From positions 62,001-126,000 of the forward strand of contig OENT01000112.1 of assembly GCA_900239685.1 (NCBI GenBank): DNA of 64,000 nucleotides, written 5' to 3'. A program made the translations under genes and the position numbers. Positions within the stretch are counted from its first letter, which is position 1; the number at the start of each line of letters is the position of its first letter. Below the pieces are notes generated by a model, which saw only the letters and a program-made list of their open reading frames with translations, made no database searches and was not told the DNA's origin. The stretch is from Rotaria macrura (taxonomy: Eukaryota; Rotifera; Eurotatoria; Philodinida; Philodinidae). Below are positions 21,801-34,400 of the stretch, in pieces.

Positions 21801-24800
21801 AAAAAAGTTGTTTAAAAAACGAACAATCGATTCGAATTAATATAATTTGAGATCGTTCACACAGAAAAACGTGATAAAAATAAATTTAAAACGTTAAGAA
21901 TCACTTTTTCAACGGAAACATACTCTTCAAATATTTTCACAAAAGTTTCAAGTAGCATTGAGAATAGCAAAATGACGTGTTATGACTACATTATAGGGCT
22001 CTTACAGAGATAAATCTTGAAATATCAGAATAAACAAAAGCAGAATTTTCAAGCAGAAGTAGGAAAATCAAGACAATTTAAAACTATCAGGAAACAACCA
22101 CAGAAATAATATCGTTGCGATTTGTGCAGTAGTTAATGATGTTTACGTGTCTGAATCATTCGAGCGATTACTCAACATGTTGTTGCACATGAAAATTTTT
22201 TGCAAAAGTGACAATTTTCGATTCTTGTTCCCCTTTCTCATTTTTCAATTATCAAAAAAAAGTACTTTTGTTTCCACTACTAAGCATTGCCCACGTCATA
22301 TTTTCAGAATTCCCATTCGTATTTTTCGGCATGTATTTGAAAAACACTGTTACTAGTAGATACGAGTTTCTCACTATGGTATCCTTTGTGCGAAGTTAAA
22401 ATACGAAATTCGTAGTTCATATAATTTTTATTAAAACAGCTTGATATTTATTAATAGATTGAAATTTATCAATGTTTAATGAGATAACATATTTTATTCC
22501 TGAATTATCAAGAGACAAACTCATTAACATGTCAACAACGATGATGAAAATAACGATGTGCTGGGAAATTGTCGAAAACAGAAAAAGCGAAGAAAAAACA
22601 TCGTAAGGAAAAATGTCGAAAGGAAAAATATCGAAACGAATAATGTCGAAAGGAAAAATGCCGAAAGGAAAAATGTCGAAAGTGAAAAATAAAAAAATAA
22701 TCATGTCTCAAGTATACGGCGATCCTAATCACATTTAATTCATTGTTTTTCCTTGTGATTTTACTAGTGTAGAATTTTAGCCCGTATTGCTAGGGATGAC
22801 TAACTATTGATAAAAGTAAAATAAAAGAGTTGAACAAAGAACTATTATATAACTAAACTTGTACTGTCATGACTGAAGCTTTCGTAATTTTAACTGGTGA
22901 AATTCAAGCTAAATCTCAAGCTATTTCATTTATAAATTCAAATAAAGGAAAACCTCTACTAGTTGCCGATGAACATACTTTTAAAATGAATAAAGCAGCA
23001 GCAACAACAACTACTAAGTATTGGATATGCACTATTAATGATTGTACACCTAAAGTTCATACTGGTTCAACTGATCTATTGATGAAAACTGTTGACAATC
23101 ATAGTCATCTACCAGAAAAAGAAAAACTTGAGGTTCGTGCAGTTCGTGAAAAAATAAAATTTTTTATTTTGTAGTTTTTTGTAAAATTTTTCTCACTGTT
23201 AAAATTTCAACTTAATTTCATACAATAAAACATGCACTATATATTTCCAACTCTTTAAAATATGAATTGACAATGTTTCATGTCAATATAATTTTTCGAC
23301 ATTTTCCCCTTATATTTTTTCTTTCGACATTTTTCCTTTCGACATTATGACGGCCAACCAAAATAACGACGACATTCATGAGCAATAGATAATAATACTT
23401 ATTTTCATTTATTAGATGATCTAAACAATAACTCTCTCGAATGTGCTGACGGCGAATGAAAATAAAAGTTGTTAGAATCAAAATTTCAATTTTTCTGAAG
23501 CATCAATGAACTTGACAAAAGTGCTCATTTCACAAGTTCATCTTTTTATTCGTTTCTGTTTATAATTAATGAGCGATAGAAAGCTGTCGTCATCAATGAT
23601 ATAAATCATTTCTGAACAAAATATAAAATTTCTTTGATGTGTGGATATTTTAGTGTAGACAACAAATTTAGGAGAGCTTAAAAATAGAGCACAAAACAAA
23701 AATATTTTACCGAAATATCCGTATTATTTTCATGCCGTTTCCGCTCTTGACGTCATTTTAGGAATTCAAGATTTGCATATTCATTGAAAACGAGAGAGAT
23801 TAATAAGATATTTCCAAGACGATATCTATCCTATATCATTCTGGCGATACTAATTTTAATTTTTCAGACAAGCTAATTTTCTATTATATTAAACTGCAAA
23901 CATCGTAGTTATCTTATTATCGATAGTAACCTACATATTTTACATACCTGTTCTTCAATGTCCGTTTGTGATTCACGAAGAGGTGTGGGGAAAACGCGTG
24001 CTGTAAAATTGATAGCAATACGACCGGTTTCTCTAAGTGGTGCATTTGTCTTTGGTTCTAAACTAATTCATGCAGTTCTTCATACATCTATATTTATGAA
24101 CGATAAGTTTCAATGTACCTGGTAATGAATGAACAGAAGTGTTTTCCTCAAAGATTGTTTTTTTCTTTTCTATTTCTTTTGGATTTTCATCTGCTTGAAT
24201 TTCAGTGGATTTTATCTAGATGATAACAATTCAATATTTGGAGGCGATTAATCGCTTCGATTTTATTTTTGACATTTACATGATTTTTTACTGCTAATTG
24301 TCGTTGAATTTTTTGATTTTCTTCAAATTGTTTCATTTCTTCACTCACTTTATCACGTTCGTTTTTTTTAATCGTGTCAATACGATTACGTTCAGATTCT
24401 TCGAGCTAGATGTTAATGAGAAAACATAAGCAATCGTTTGATTCCAATAGAAGGCAAGAAAATAACCTTCATCTGTTCTCGAACAGATTCACGTTTATTT
24501 GTATTTAATAATGATGAATTTGCTTCAATGCGTTGTTTTTGTTTGAGAGCAATTTGATTTAATGCTTCTTCTCGAAGCTTCTTCATTAGTTCTTTATCAT
24601 CTGCATGGAAAGGAAAATGAAGTTATCGAACAAAAACAAGACGTACAGGCATAATTATACGTAACCTGATTGAACATGCGATAATTGATTCCATTTTCGA
24701 TGAACCTGCTTTGTTAGAGTAACTTCAACAAAACCATTTTGTACCACAGTTCGACTTTTATCATCATGAATAAGATCGTAAAGAAACACTTCGTAGAAAA

Positions 24801-25019
24801 ACGGTGGAAATGAAACCTGTAGAATGTAATAGAAAAAACAAAGCAACAAGTCAATCATTCGATCCTAGACAACGAATAGTTAGCATGATCACTTGCTTTA
24901 AGATATTGATCCGATGAAAGTATATCAATTTTATTTGCTTTAGCGCCTTTCATAGGAATATGTAAAACTAAACTCGCATCTGTCTCCTCCCAATTAATAT
25001 CACGTATGATGACAGGCAT
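18892..25019 (-). CDS. DNAAF4: Dynein axonemal assembly factor 4 (DYX1C1)
   Basis: DNAAF4 is a cytoplasmic co-chaperone that helps preassemble dynein arms for motile cilia, working with HSP90/HSP70. The minus-strand exons give, in order: a CS/p23-like domain starting '[20 protein letters not shown]' (25019 to about 24899) and '[19 protein letters not shown]' (24820-24664); a charged coiled region (24606-24468, 24408-24279, 24217-24121); the signature '[19 protein letters not shown]' (24061-23949; human KINFTPRVFPTALRESQ); and TPR repeats with '[12 protein letters not shown]', '[15 protein letters not shown]' and '[20 protein letters not shown]' (19590-18892), ending 'EKNQDFS' and TAG. The first intron begins GCAAGT, a probable GC-AG intron. 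One intron is about 4.36 kb and carries an unrelated FLYWCH ORF. The presence of this gene implies motile cilia. Confidence 0.92.
20895..21020. repeat. Low-complexity TATTGGTATT-type repeat
   Basis: Degenerate copies of TATTGGT, TATTCGTATTGGT and similar create open frames on both strands (Ile/Val/Arg/Gly-rich on one, Asn/Thr-rich on the other). These ORFs are products of the repeat, not genes. Confidence 0.7.
22602..22684. repeat. Short tandem array, unit about 17 bp (AATGTCGAAAGGAAAA)
   Basis: About five imperfect copies of a GTCGAAAGGAAAAAT unit. The reverse complement of the same unit occurs at 23294-23347 on the other side of the FLYWCH ORF. The minus-strand ORFs here (Phe-Arg-His-Phe-Ser repeats) are translations of the repeat. 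Confidence 0.8.
22869..23174 (+). CDS. Truncated FLYWCH zinc-finger domain protein
   Basis: A 101-residue ORF in the DNAAF4 intron, on the opposite strand. It begins '[20 protein letters not shown]' and carries '[16 protein letters not shown]', '[11 protein letters not shown]' and '[17 protein letters not shown]'. This fits the FLYWCH pattern: an aromatic followed by K-Y-W-x-C, a second Cys five residues on, then H-x-H about 22-23 residues later. FLYWCH domains bind DNA/zinc and are found in MULE-type transposases and in standalone proteins. After 'REKIK' the frame hits a stop, where longer family members usually go on, so it is a truncated copy or a domain-only protein. It lies between inverted copies of a short repeat. 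Being expressed is not shown. Confidence 0.7.
   Translation: MTEAFVILTGEIQAKSQAISFINSNKGKPLLVADEHTFKMNKAAATTTTKYWICTINDCTPKVHTGSTDLLMKTVDNHSHLPEKEKLEVRAVREKIKFFIL
23294..23347. repeat. Inverted partner of the array at 22602-22684
   Basis: TTTCGACATTTTTCCTTTCG and variants, the reverse complement of the 22602-22684 unit, in about three copies. Together the two arrays bracket the FLYWCH ORF at a spacing of about 610 bp and could fold into a stem. Confidence 0.75.
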
Positions 25020-25458
25020 TGAGTATTTTTCTTTGATTGAATTTATTCAGTAAGGAAAAATGGCTTATTTTATAGAAATATGATACAGTACAAATAACCA
25101 TTTATAGAAATCATCGTTGCCATGTATATTCCTTCTTTCCAATCTATAAGCTGACATCTATATGAGGCTTTTTATTTGCAGAAAATGGAGCCAGTCATCA
25201 GTGAGTGATCATCAATGGTGATCATCAATCACCGTTTCATATTCAATACATACATCGTAATGCATGAAATATAGAACAAGGTGAAAAAAGTAGATTGAAA
25301 GTAATGGTTATTGCGATTATTTCTTGAATGAATTCGACATCAAAAGTACACACTATATATGCTTTGGCATATGCTTCTTGAGAGAAAAAAATCTGGTGCC
25401 GGTTATTTTCAATCAACTTATGTAGATGCGACAATATTTTTCACGTTTTATATTTTAG
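25020..25458. promoter_or_regulatory. Shared 439-bp upstream region of DNAAF4 and ARFGEF3
   Basis: The start codons of DNAAF4 (minus) and ARFGEF3 (plus) face away from each other across this interval, so it must contain both 5' UTRs and probably both promoters. I can see no clear TATA box or named factor site. A perfect AG lies directly before the ARFGEF3 ATG, so an upstream non-coding exon is possible. Confidence 0.5.
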
Positions 25459-28400
25459 ATGGCTCAATGGATACTAAACGTACAAAATGAAGCTGAAAAG
25501 ACTAATAATCTTCTTCTTCGAGGTTTGTTTAATTTAGTTTTCTACTATATCAATTAATTTTTTGCTTTGTTGATGTCCAGAATTTTGCCAACAATTATCA
25601 GGTAGTCGATGTTTTTCCTTTTCATATCGACTGATGTTTAATTTTTGTTTTATTAGATTATCTTTCACATGGAACAACACTTCATTATGGAAGGTAGAGT
25701 TATATATTTCATATGAAATCAATTAAATTTCATATTTAGAGAAAAGAAACTTGAATTCATTCGAAGCTGTTTGGAAACAGAAACTGTACCAATCGGAGTA
25801 TTAGTTGGTCAAGGTTTGGAGGTTTGTATAATTCAAGTTAAAATAAAATGGTTAAAATGAAATAATGACACAATTTTCTAAAAAATTGAAATTTTTTCAA
25901 TTCTTTGTTTTTTCTATTTCAGAATTTAATTCAAGAAGAAGAAACCTGTCGTATTTGTACATCCCAAGAGAAACAAGACTTTCTTCAATACATATTCGAT
26001 GCTTTTCCTAATGGTTCACCTTTAGTTGAACGTGAACTTGTTGGCAGTATTCGTGTTAGTAGAAAAATTATATTCTTCTGAATTTTATTTGCCATATTAT
26101 TTTCATTTAGTTAATATTAAGCATTGTGCGAACACAATGTCTTGTTTTATCGGGACATATTCTCTGCAAATTGATTCAGGTACAATCGAATGTTTTCCAA
26201 TAATAGAATAAAATCATTTGCTTTCTATTTCATTTAACTGTGCTCTCAAGTAGTTTACACTTGGCGTTTTACGAACAACAAATACAGACTTAAGACGAGA
26301 AACATGTCAACTATGTGCATCGAAACTTGAAGCCTTTTATAATTATCGTCCGTTGACATCGAAAGAGGTAAATAAATGTCAGCAGTTCTTAGATATTTTT
26401 TAAGTCAATGTGTATTTTAACATAGGACCATCAATGTGCAGGTTAGTTATTGTATTGATTAGACGTTGATTGTTAATTAGTTTAAATTTTCTTTTATGTA
26501 TATCTATAACTTAAATTTAGATGAAGTAAATCTTTTTTTGAATCAAACTGAATTAGATTATTATAAGCAATTCTTAACTTTAATGGAATTTCAAACATCA
26601 CTGATCCATGAATTATCACGAAAACCAGATCAAACTCTGCAACGAATATTTGTACTGGAACTTCATGATTTACTTATACGATCATTGACTCGTACGGTGT
26701 ATTTTTATCAACCATTTATTGATTTTATTTGGTAAAACTCAAATAAAACAATGTGTATTTGAATTAGATTGTTTGTTGTTGTTCGCTATATTAGGAAAAA
26801 ATATTCTCCAGCTGTTTTATCATTTCTTGGCAGTCCAATCATCGATGCTCGATGTATAATGTACGTTAAAAATAACGCATCTGATCCACATCTTCGACGA
26901 ATAGTATACAGGTATTCGTGCGCAGGAGTTGTTTTCATTTAATTCGTTAATAGTACTAACGTTGTATTGCCGCCTAGAATTATTTTAAATTTAATTTGTT
27001 TTATTGCACCGATCGGCTCGTTACGTGCAGTAAGTGAAACGCTTTTTCATCGTTTATGTTTATCTCAAACAACAAATGAAAGATCAGATTTACTGATAGT
27101 ATTAAATGAAGTAGGGAAGTTTTTCTAAAAACAAACAAAGTTCTCTACTTTTCTCATTATTCATTGACAACAGGTGATTACAAGTCGATCATTAATATCA
27201 CTTATATCACCACCTTGGATTCATTCAACGGAGGCAACAAATGATTCCGATTTGAGTTTATTTCGAAAGTAAGACTTGTTAAAACAACCGTCGTTGAAGT
27301 CTAGTTTCATGATCTTTTGATTTCTATTTAGAATTGTTTCAATAATTGCTGAATGTTCATCATCCGATGATCGAACCCTAGTTAACAATGCTTATATTTG
27401 CCTCAATCATTGTCTTGAACAATTACTTAAGTTTTGCAATGAAGCATTATTTTTCGATAATGCTGAAGAACAAGCTATTCGAAAACTTTATAAAAAATGC
27501 AGCTATCCTATTGTACCATTACATATTAATACCAATAATCTTTTTAATTTATTGAATCATGAACATGTAAATTATGATGAAATTACTTTAACATCAGAAT
27601 CATCAACATTAGATAAAGTTAATTTTTATATTTATCATTTGAAAATTCTTCTTAAAACAAGTGATGAACAACATATAACGACTGTATCCGATTTTGACGA
27701 TGCTTTACTACAATTTTCATCTTTTATCAGTAATGGTACGTGGGATGTTATTTAATTTTAAAATTTTCAATGATTGTTTCCATTTTCCTATCAATAGAAT
27801 ATTCATCGAAAATATTAGTTTCATCCGATACGTCTACAGCGATTGTTACAAATCCTGATGGAATATATGCAACAACGATTTGGTTCTTATGGTATTGTTG
27901 TCGAAGACAATTACAAAAATTATTTGATACAACAATGCCATCGACAATTTCCAAAGTAATATTTATTTCAAAGAAATCAGTGATTCTTCTATTGAATACA
28001 TTAATTTTGACTATTTTAAGAGTTCATTTGTAACAGATATAATGAATAGTGGTCTGATGCTTTGTATTGAGCCAGATTGGATGGATACAATTTATGACGT
28101 TCATTTTGAACAGTTCGATATTTTTGGAGATCTTTCAGAACAATTCAAAACAGTTCTTCATCAAATGCTGCTAGGTATTTAACAATGTCCAAAGAATTAT
28201 ATACGATATTGTTTTATTTTTTTCTTGGATAATTTGATTTGCTTTTTATTAGATATTCGTCCATTCAATATTCGATCTACTAAAGTACCAATTGGAGATA
28301 CCACATCCAATCATGATGCAAAATTGATAGGTATGAAAAATTGTGAAAATCCGATCAAAACAAATTATGTGTATCAATTACCTAGCGCTTTCTATTTGTC

Positions 28401-31400
28401 ATCGTTTGGTACAAATGTGTTGGAGTGCATTATTAGGTGCACTAACACCGATGTTGACAAAGAATCATTCGATGGATTCAGATCTGACGCCATCGAATTC
28501 AGTTTTATCCAATACGATTAGTGAAAAATTTATTGAAACTCATGAACTTGTTTTTCAAGGTTTAAAATTAGTTTTTCAATTAGCTGTTACTGTTGGTATG
28601 CAAAAGGATTGCTTCCTGCTTTGTTTTTCTATTTCGTAAAATGAATATTCCCCGTTTTGTTTTTCAAGGATTACCAGATAATGCTTGTTATGTTCTTCAT
28701 TGTGTCGTAAGCACCATTGAACAAGTTTGGCTTGTGGATAATCAAAGAAAAATATTCACAAGACATAATCGTCTTCATTATCTTGATGTAATGGCCATTA
28801 ATTTTATTCTTCAATTGTATATGAATGATCTTGATAATTGTCCAATAGTCACTTACAAATATATTCTAAGGTTTATTTTGAATCCTCTATTTTATCATGT
28901 AGAAGACGATTTAGTAATTTATTATTTATATAGATGCTGTGTTCATCTATGTCTTTTGGAAATGCAATGTTGTCCACCGAAAGAAAAGCTTGATTTAACA
29001 TTCCATCAACATGGACATGTTTCGTGTGAACTCAATAATGGAAAGTAAGTAAATTTTAAAAACTGATGTACAAAATTATTGAAAATATAAAAGATCTTGT
29101 ATCAGATTATTTGTAAAAACTACGTGCAGAATATATTTCTTTCTCAGAATTGATCTACGATAGTCTATAAACAGCTGGTGATTTTTCAGTCGGATGCAAA
29201 GAGTATAACAATACGAATGCAAATGTTGAAACCAAATAACTATGATATTTAACGAAAGTTGATCGGAAAAAATCATTGTCCTACTGACTTCAAAAGAAAA
29301 GGAATATTTCATGTAATTTTTTTTTCTAGTTCATCATCATCATCAAATGATTCATCGACGGCGTCTCTTCTTCAATTATCGAATATTGATAAAACTGGTC
29401 ACATTCATGATAAATCATGTGCAAATATTCTCCAAGCATTATCGTGTCGTTCGGACAAGTAACATATTTCTTTTCGTTTCTTTGAAATTTTTTCTTATCA
29501 AATTTTTACAACGATACATTTTGATATAGATTATTTGAGCTTGTTGTTCGTCATCTCAATCTTGATTCTTTACTTGAATTTTTTGAACAAATTCGTTTAT
29601 TAACTGAAACACCATTACCAAAACGAACAAGCGATATATCGCCATCACTACCTCAAAATCTTTTTCCTATGCATGTAGTTATTGAAAGGATCGGTGATAT
29701 GACATTAGGTATTTAAAATTGAACGAACGAACGAACATAATCAATATCACAACAACAAACAAAAAATGTATTGATAAAATCTTATTTTATTTTTCTTCTG
29801 TAGGAATCATTGCATCACTTCGACCACGTTATCATGTTTGTAAAGTATGGAGTTGTGTTTCACAATTATTTATTCAAGTAATTATTCAATGAAGATACTT
29901 GATATTGTCGACATAGTTTTAATTTACAGGGAGCTACACATCGAGATATTCAATTAGCGAAACGTACGATTTCTCATATGCATAGAGATTTACGTTCATG
30001 GCTTTCTGTTCGTCCGGAATATCCGAACTTTCAATTGAATGAAACATTCTTTAAACCATTTGAACATTTAATATGCACAGAACAATGTGATAGTATCGTT
30101 GAAAATCAAGTAAGAACACAATTTAGTGTTACCATCAACTCTTATAAAGGGAGATATTTGTCTCAAGGAACATGTCTTCAGGCGTAATATTTAACTTAAT
30201 ATAGTTCTGTCTGTAAAAGAAAGGAAGGAATGTTTTTTTATATGTTCCGATCACTGTTTAAAATATAGAGGGTAGATGTCAACGTCACCATGATTTCGAA
30301 TTACAGTAAGGTAGAGTTTTTAACATGGTAGCGATCATACTCATGAGACATTGACACTAATAGATCTAGTTATTTTTCTATCTTTTTTTCATGAAAAGTG
30401 ATGATTACGAAGGAGCGTGATGAGTTAGCACTGTGAAGATGCGTCTAATCCTTCTCACTGCTAAATCAAATCTTAGGAAAACTTGAGCAAAAAGAATGCA
30501 TACACCCCTAATGTTATTTTCGAATAACGCCTATTCGGTCCCGATCACAGTCTTAGTTTGTTGATGACTAATAGAGGCGCTTTTAGATAATTTTGTAAAT
30601 ATATTTTTAAATCGATACACATTCTCGACCATTTTTACTTTTGTTATACTCTACTCAATCATGGATAGAAAGAGAGTATTCCGATTATGTATACGTTACT
30701 ATTAAGTGTAGCGGCGTCATGTGATGAAATGACTTGATGATTTATGGACTAATGTATTGGAAGATGATCAGATCAAAATAATAATGTCTCGTAACACGAA
30801 TGTGTAGTCCGAATAGCATGTCGTATAATATTGACCTTCGCATTTACAAGGACTCAATTAGTCTTCCATGTAATAACTTGAACTTTGATTATGCATTATA
30901 CGTACGTATCTATTATATCGTATGAGTGTATGAAAACCATTGAAACGATAAATAGGTCTTCTCACTTTAGTTATAATCGATTTTCAAGCGTCTTTCGAGT
31001 TTAATACGACATACGATAAACTTTGAAATATTTATAATGCTAGATAAATGATCTTAAAGTATTTCTCATTTTATCATTTTTCATACCTGAATAGACTCTA
31101 CTAGACAAATCGATTCTAGAATGAAAAATAAGTCTTTACTTAGGATAAATCTTAGTTAAGAGTTATTGAACCATCACATGGGCGAGTCATCGCCGATTTT
31201 CTAAATCATAAATGTTTTCATGACTAAAGGTGTCTAGCAAACGAAGATCTACTTTGATCACATGAAAAATTTATTATGATATTTAAAATTCACTTGAGTC
31301 GAGACGAGCTTACCGACCTCACATATAGTCTATATCTTAACAATAAGTTGTGACTAACTTTCGATAGAGTATTCTATAATCGTTTGACGAACCTATAAAG

Positions 31401-34400
31401 TACTCTAGATTATTCATAAGATTATTGTTTTACTTCTGATAAGATAGATTTTTACAATGCTTATGGAGTTCCATGCATAGAAACTGTCATCACTCAGCAA
31501 GTACTTGTATGTTTGAATCTATCAAAAATATTTCCTCCTATTGATGCTTACTGATATTTAAAAAAATTCATCTGACATAAAGTAACAACGGCAATCAGGC
31601 AATGAAAGTCTGATTAAGTATCATTCTGAAAAGACTTTGTAACTTCCTATAAGAAGAGCAGCAATCAATTTTATTCACTGTAATATGATAGTAGTTGTTG
31701 GTCCATAACCAGCTGTTTGATAGTCAAGTTGTTCTCAGTAAAAATAAAGAAAATCCTACGTATCTCAAATGATTACAGATAATGAGTCAGTCAATTATGG
31801 CTGTTTGTTGTTCTTAAATAGATCGTCAATTCAATATGTGAACTTGTTGAACTAAATACAAATGCAATAATGTCTGGCTGGCGTTCGATATTCGCTTGTT
31901 TGAAAGCAGTAAAAATCGAACAACATCGTCGTTCTATCGAAATAAATCCAACGGGTATATCAAGAGATAAACAACATGATGATGATGAAACTGAACAAGC
32001 CGGTGTTGAACTCTATAGAGTTAATGCTATATTAGAAGTTCTTGAAGCTTTTTTCTCATGTGAAAATCTTAATGTCATATCACAAGCGTCAGTTGATTGC
32101 CTTCAATGTCTTTTCTGTTATTTGCGTGAACCAGGTTAAGATTAATTCTTTTTCTTTTTGACTAATACAATTGAAAGTATTTCAATTCTCTTTGTCAATT
32201 ACAGAACCATTTACACCAATGGTTAATAGTCCATTTGGTGATAGTTGTGATGAAAATGATGATGAGCATAATCAAATAGAACTTGTTATGCCAGCTTTAA
32301 ATATGATACAAAAGTTCACTACGATATTCATACATTGCTATGTTACATCATCAAATCATGTTTTTGCTACGAAAAAACGGTATATTTAGATACGGATGAG
32401 TTGTTTCTATTTTTCATTCGTATAAATTCAATTGATTTTTAGAACGCGACAATTTGAATCAACATCATTTACTTATTCGACATTTGCCAATTATTCTTCG
32501 TCATTCTTCTCCTATCTTGACATATCGACATCATCAGAAACGATTCTTCGTTCATTCGAACTTAAACTCGTTGGTTATATGAGACAGTTATCAGATGATC
32601 TCGATTCGATTGATAATACCATACATCTTCTTAATGTTTGGTCATATATGATTGAAGGTCTCACGGATACGATATTTTCATGTTCAAATCATTATCATAT
32701 TAAAATAATTGATCAGTATTTTGTGATTTTAAAATTAACATTTGATAGTGTTGGTCATCGGTTTTCGATTTATCTTATATGTTGTGTCATCATTCCATGG
32801 TTACAATCATTTGTATGTTCGAATTTTTTAAAAATGACTTCATCATTAAGAAAATTAACAATATTTCGACGACATGCACAACGACAAAATACAACTTTTA
32901 TGAATATAACAGCCTGGCGTTTATTTCTTGGCAATTTACTTGAACATATTTTGTACATATTTGATATGGCAAAAGGATTCGAAGAATATCATCATATTTT
33001 ATTTGATTGCTTTCAATCAATGTTAATCGATTGGCTTTGCGTTGCTAATGAATATGTTGGTCGAATAGGTCAGTCAAGAATTGTTATTTCTTTTTGAAAA
33101 CTGTATCTTATCGAAGCAGTTTTCTTTCGAACTACACTCTTCAAATTACATGTTCTTGCTTGTGTAGAAATGTCCATGAAAAATATGTTCATTAGAAAGT
33201 TTCTTAGTAATATGACTTGTTTTTCCACGTCAATTGAGCACATGAACAGCGTAACATGTCATATTACGTTTTTTTTGTGTCTCGTGAAAATCTTTCATTT
33301 TCGAATTTTTATTCATTTCATTGATTTTCATTTCTCGATTCAGTTCTTCCTATCGTAGTATGACTATTTTTTCGAATCGTTGATTCTATCAGCGAATAAA
33401 TTTGTTCTGTAAATTCATGATATGTGTTAGAGAATCTCTAGATAGCATTCATTATACATACTTCATCTAAATAAATTGAGCGATGTTACTTTTGATTAAT
33501 TTTGCAGAACAAAACTTTATTTGTTACATTTCATATTTCTTGATGGATCGAATACTTACAGTTACATTATCTAGAACATTGATGATAGACTATCAACATC
33601 ATTAAGAAGTTCCAAGAAAATTTTAAAACATTCTAGAACACTCAAAATTTTTTATTTGATGATGTTAGGCACTATTTGTGTTTTTTTCTTTTGGAAAGAA
33701 ACTCTAAAAAATATAATTCAAGTCACTTATTTTCTATTACTAAATATAGAATTGTACTCGATAAACATAACACATTATTTCTGTCAATTTCCCTACTTTG
33801 AAATTCAATCGTATAACTTTGACTTAACCTTCATGGTCAGAGTATTGTTTTTTTTTCAAAAAGCCATAATGTCGAAAACTAGAAAGTAATTTTGTTCTTC
33901 AATTGTATCTAGGTTTATCATGCATTAAACATCTTCTCTCAAATATATCGAAGAAATTCGATCAACCACTCAAATCTACTTGTATTGATAATCTTCAACA
34001 TGCACTTCTACTTACATCGTTGCCGACAGAATATTTAATGTATGAATTTTTTGTTTCATCACCAGAAGATCTTCTTCATAATGTACGTGTATTCGTACAA
34101 AATGATTCCAGTTCATCTGTACCATTGTCGTATGGAATAGCGAATGGTGACACGTCTATTTTTCCACTATGTCAACAACTTTTTAATGAAAATCATCAAT
34201 ACAATCAGCAACAACAAAAGATTGCTGAAGGAAAATTCTTTCGATTTACTTTTCGAACGAAAACAGCCACGATCAATGATCCTAATCCACATGAAATACA
34301 AATGAAAACTCTTGTTTTTCTAAATTATTTTCATTTACAATTAATACACATCATTGGCAAATTGAACTGGCCTGAATTAGTACCGTGTCTAAACCAGACG

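Larger units (their letters stand above)
19591..23948 (-). other. 4.36-kb intron of DNAAF4
   Basis: It separates the exon ending in the '[11 protein letters not shown]' block from the one with '[10 protein letters not shown]'. By comparison all other introns of the gene are 50-90 bp. It contains a TATTGGT-rich low-complexity stretch and the FLYWCH ORF with its inverted repeat arrays. The remaining sequence shows no coding chain. Confidence 0.8.

Noticed and set aside
22417-22732. Minus-strand ORFs with repeated Phe-Arg-His-Phe-Ser
   Set aside because: They are direct translations of the tandem GTCGAAAGGAAAA array, not genes.
33170-33889. Phe-rich ORFs within the ARFGEF3 intron
   Set aside because: Composition follows T-rich DNA; the ARFGEF3 frame joins perfectly across the interval without them.
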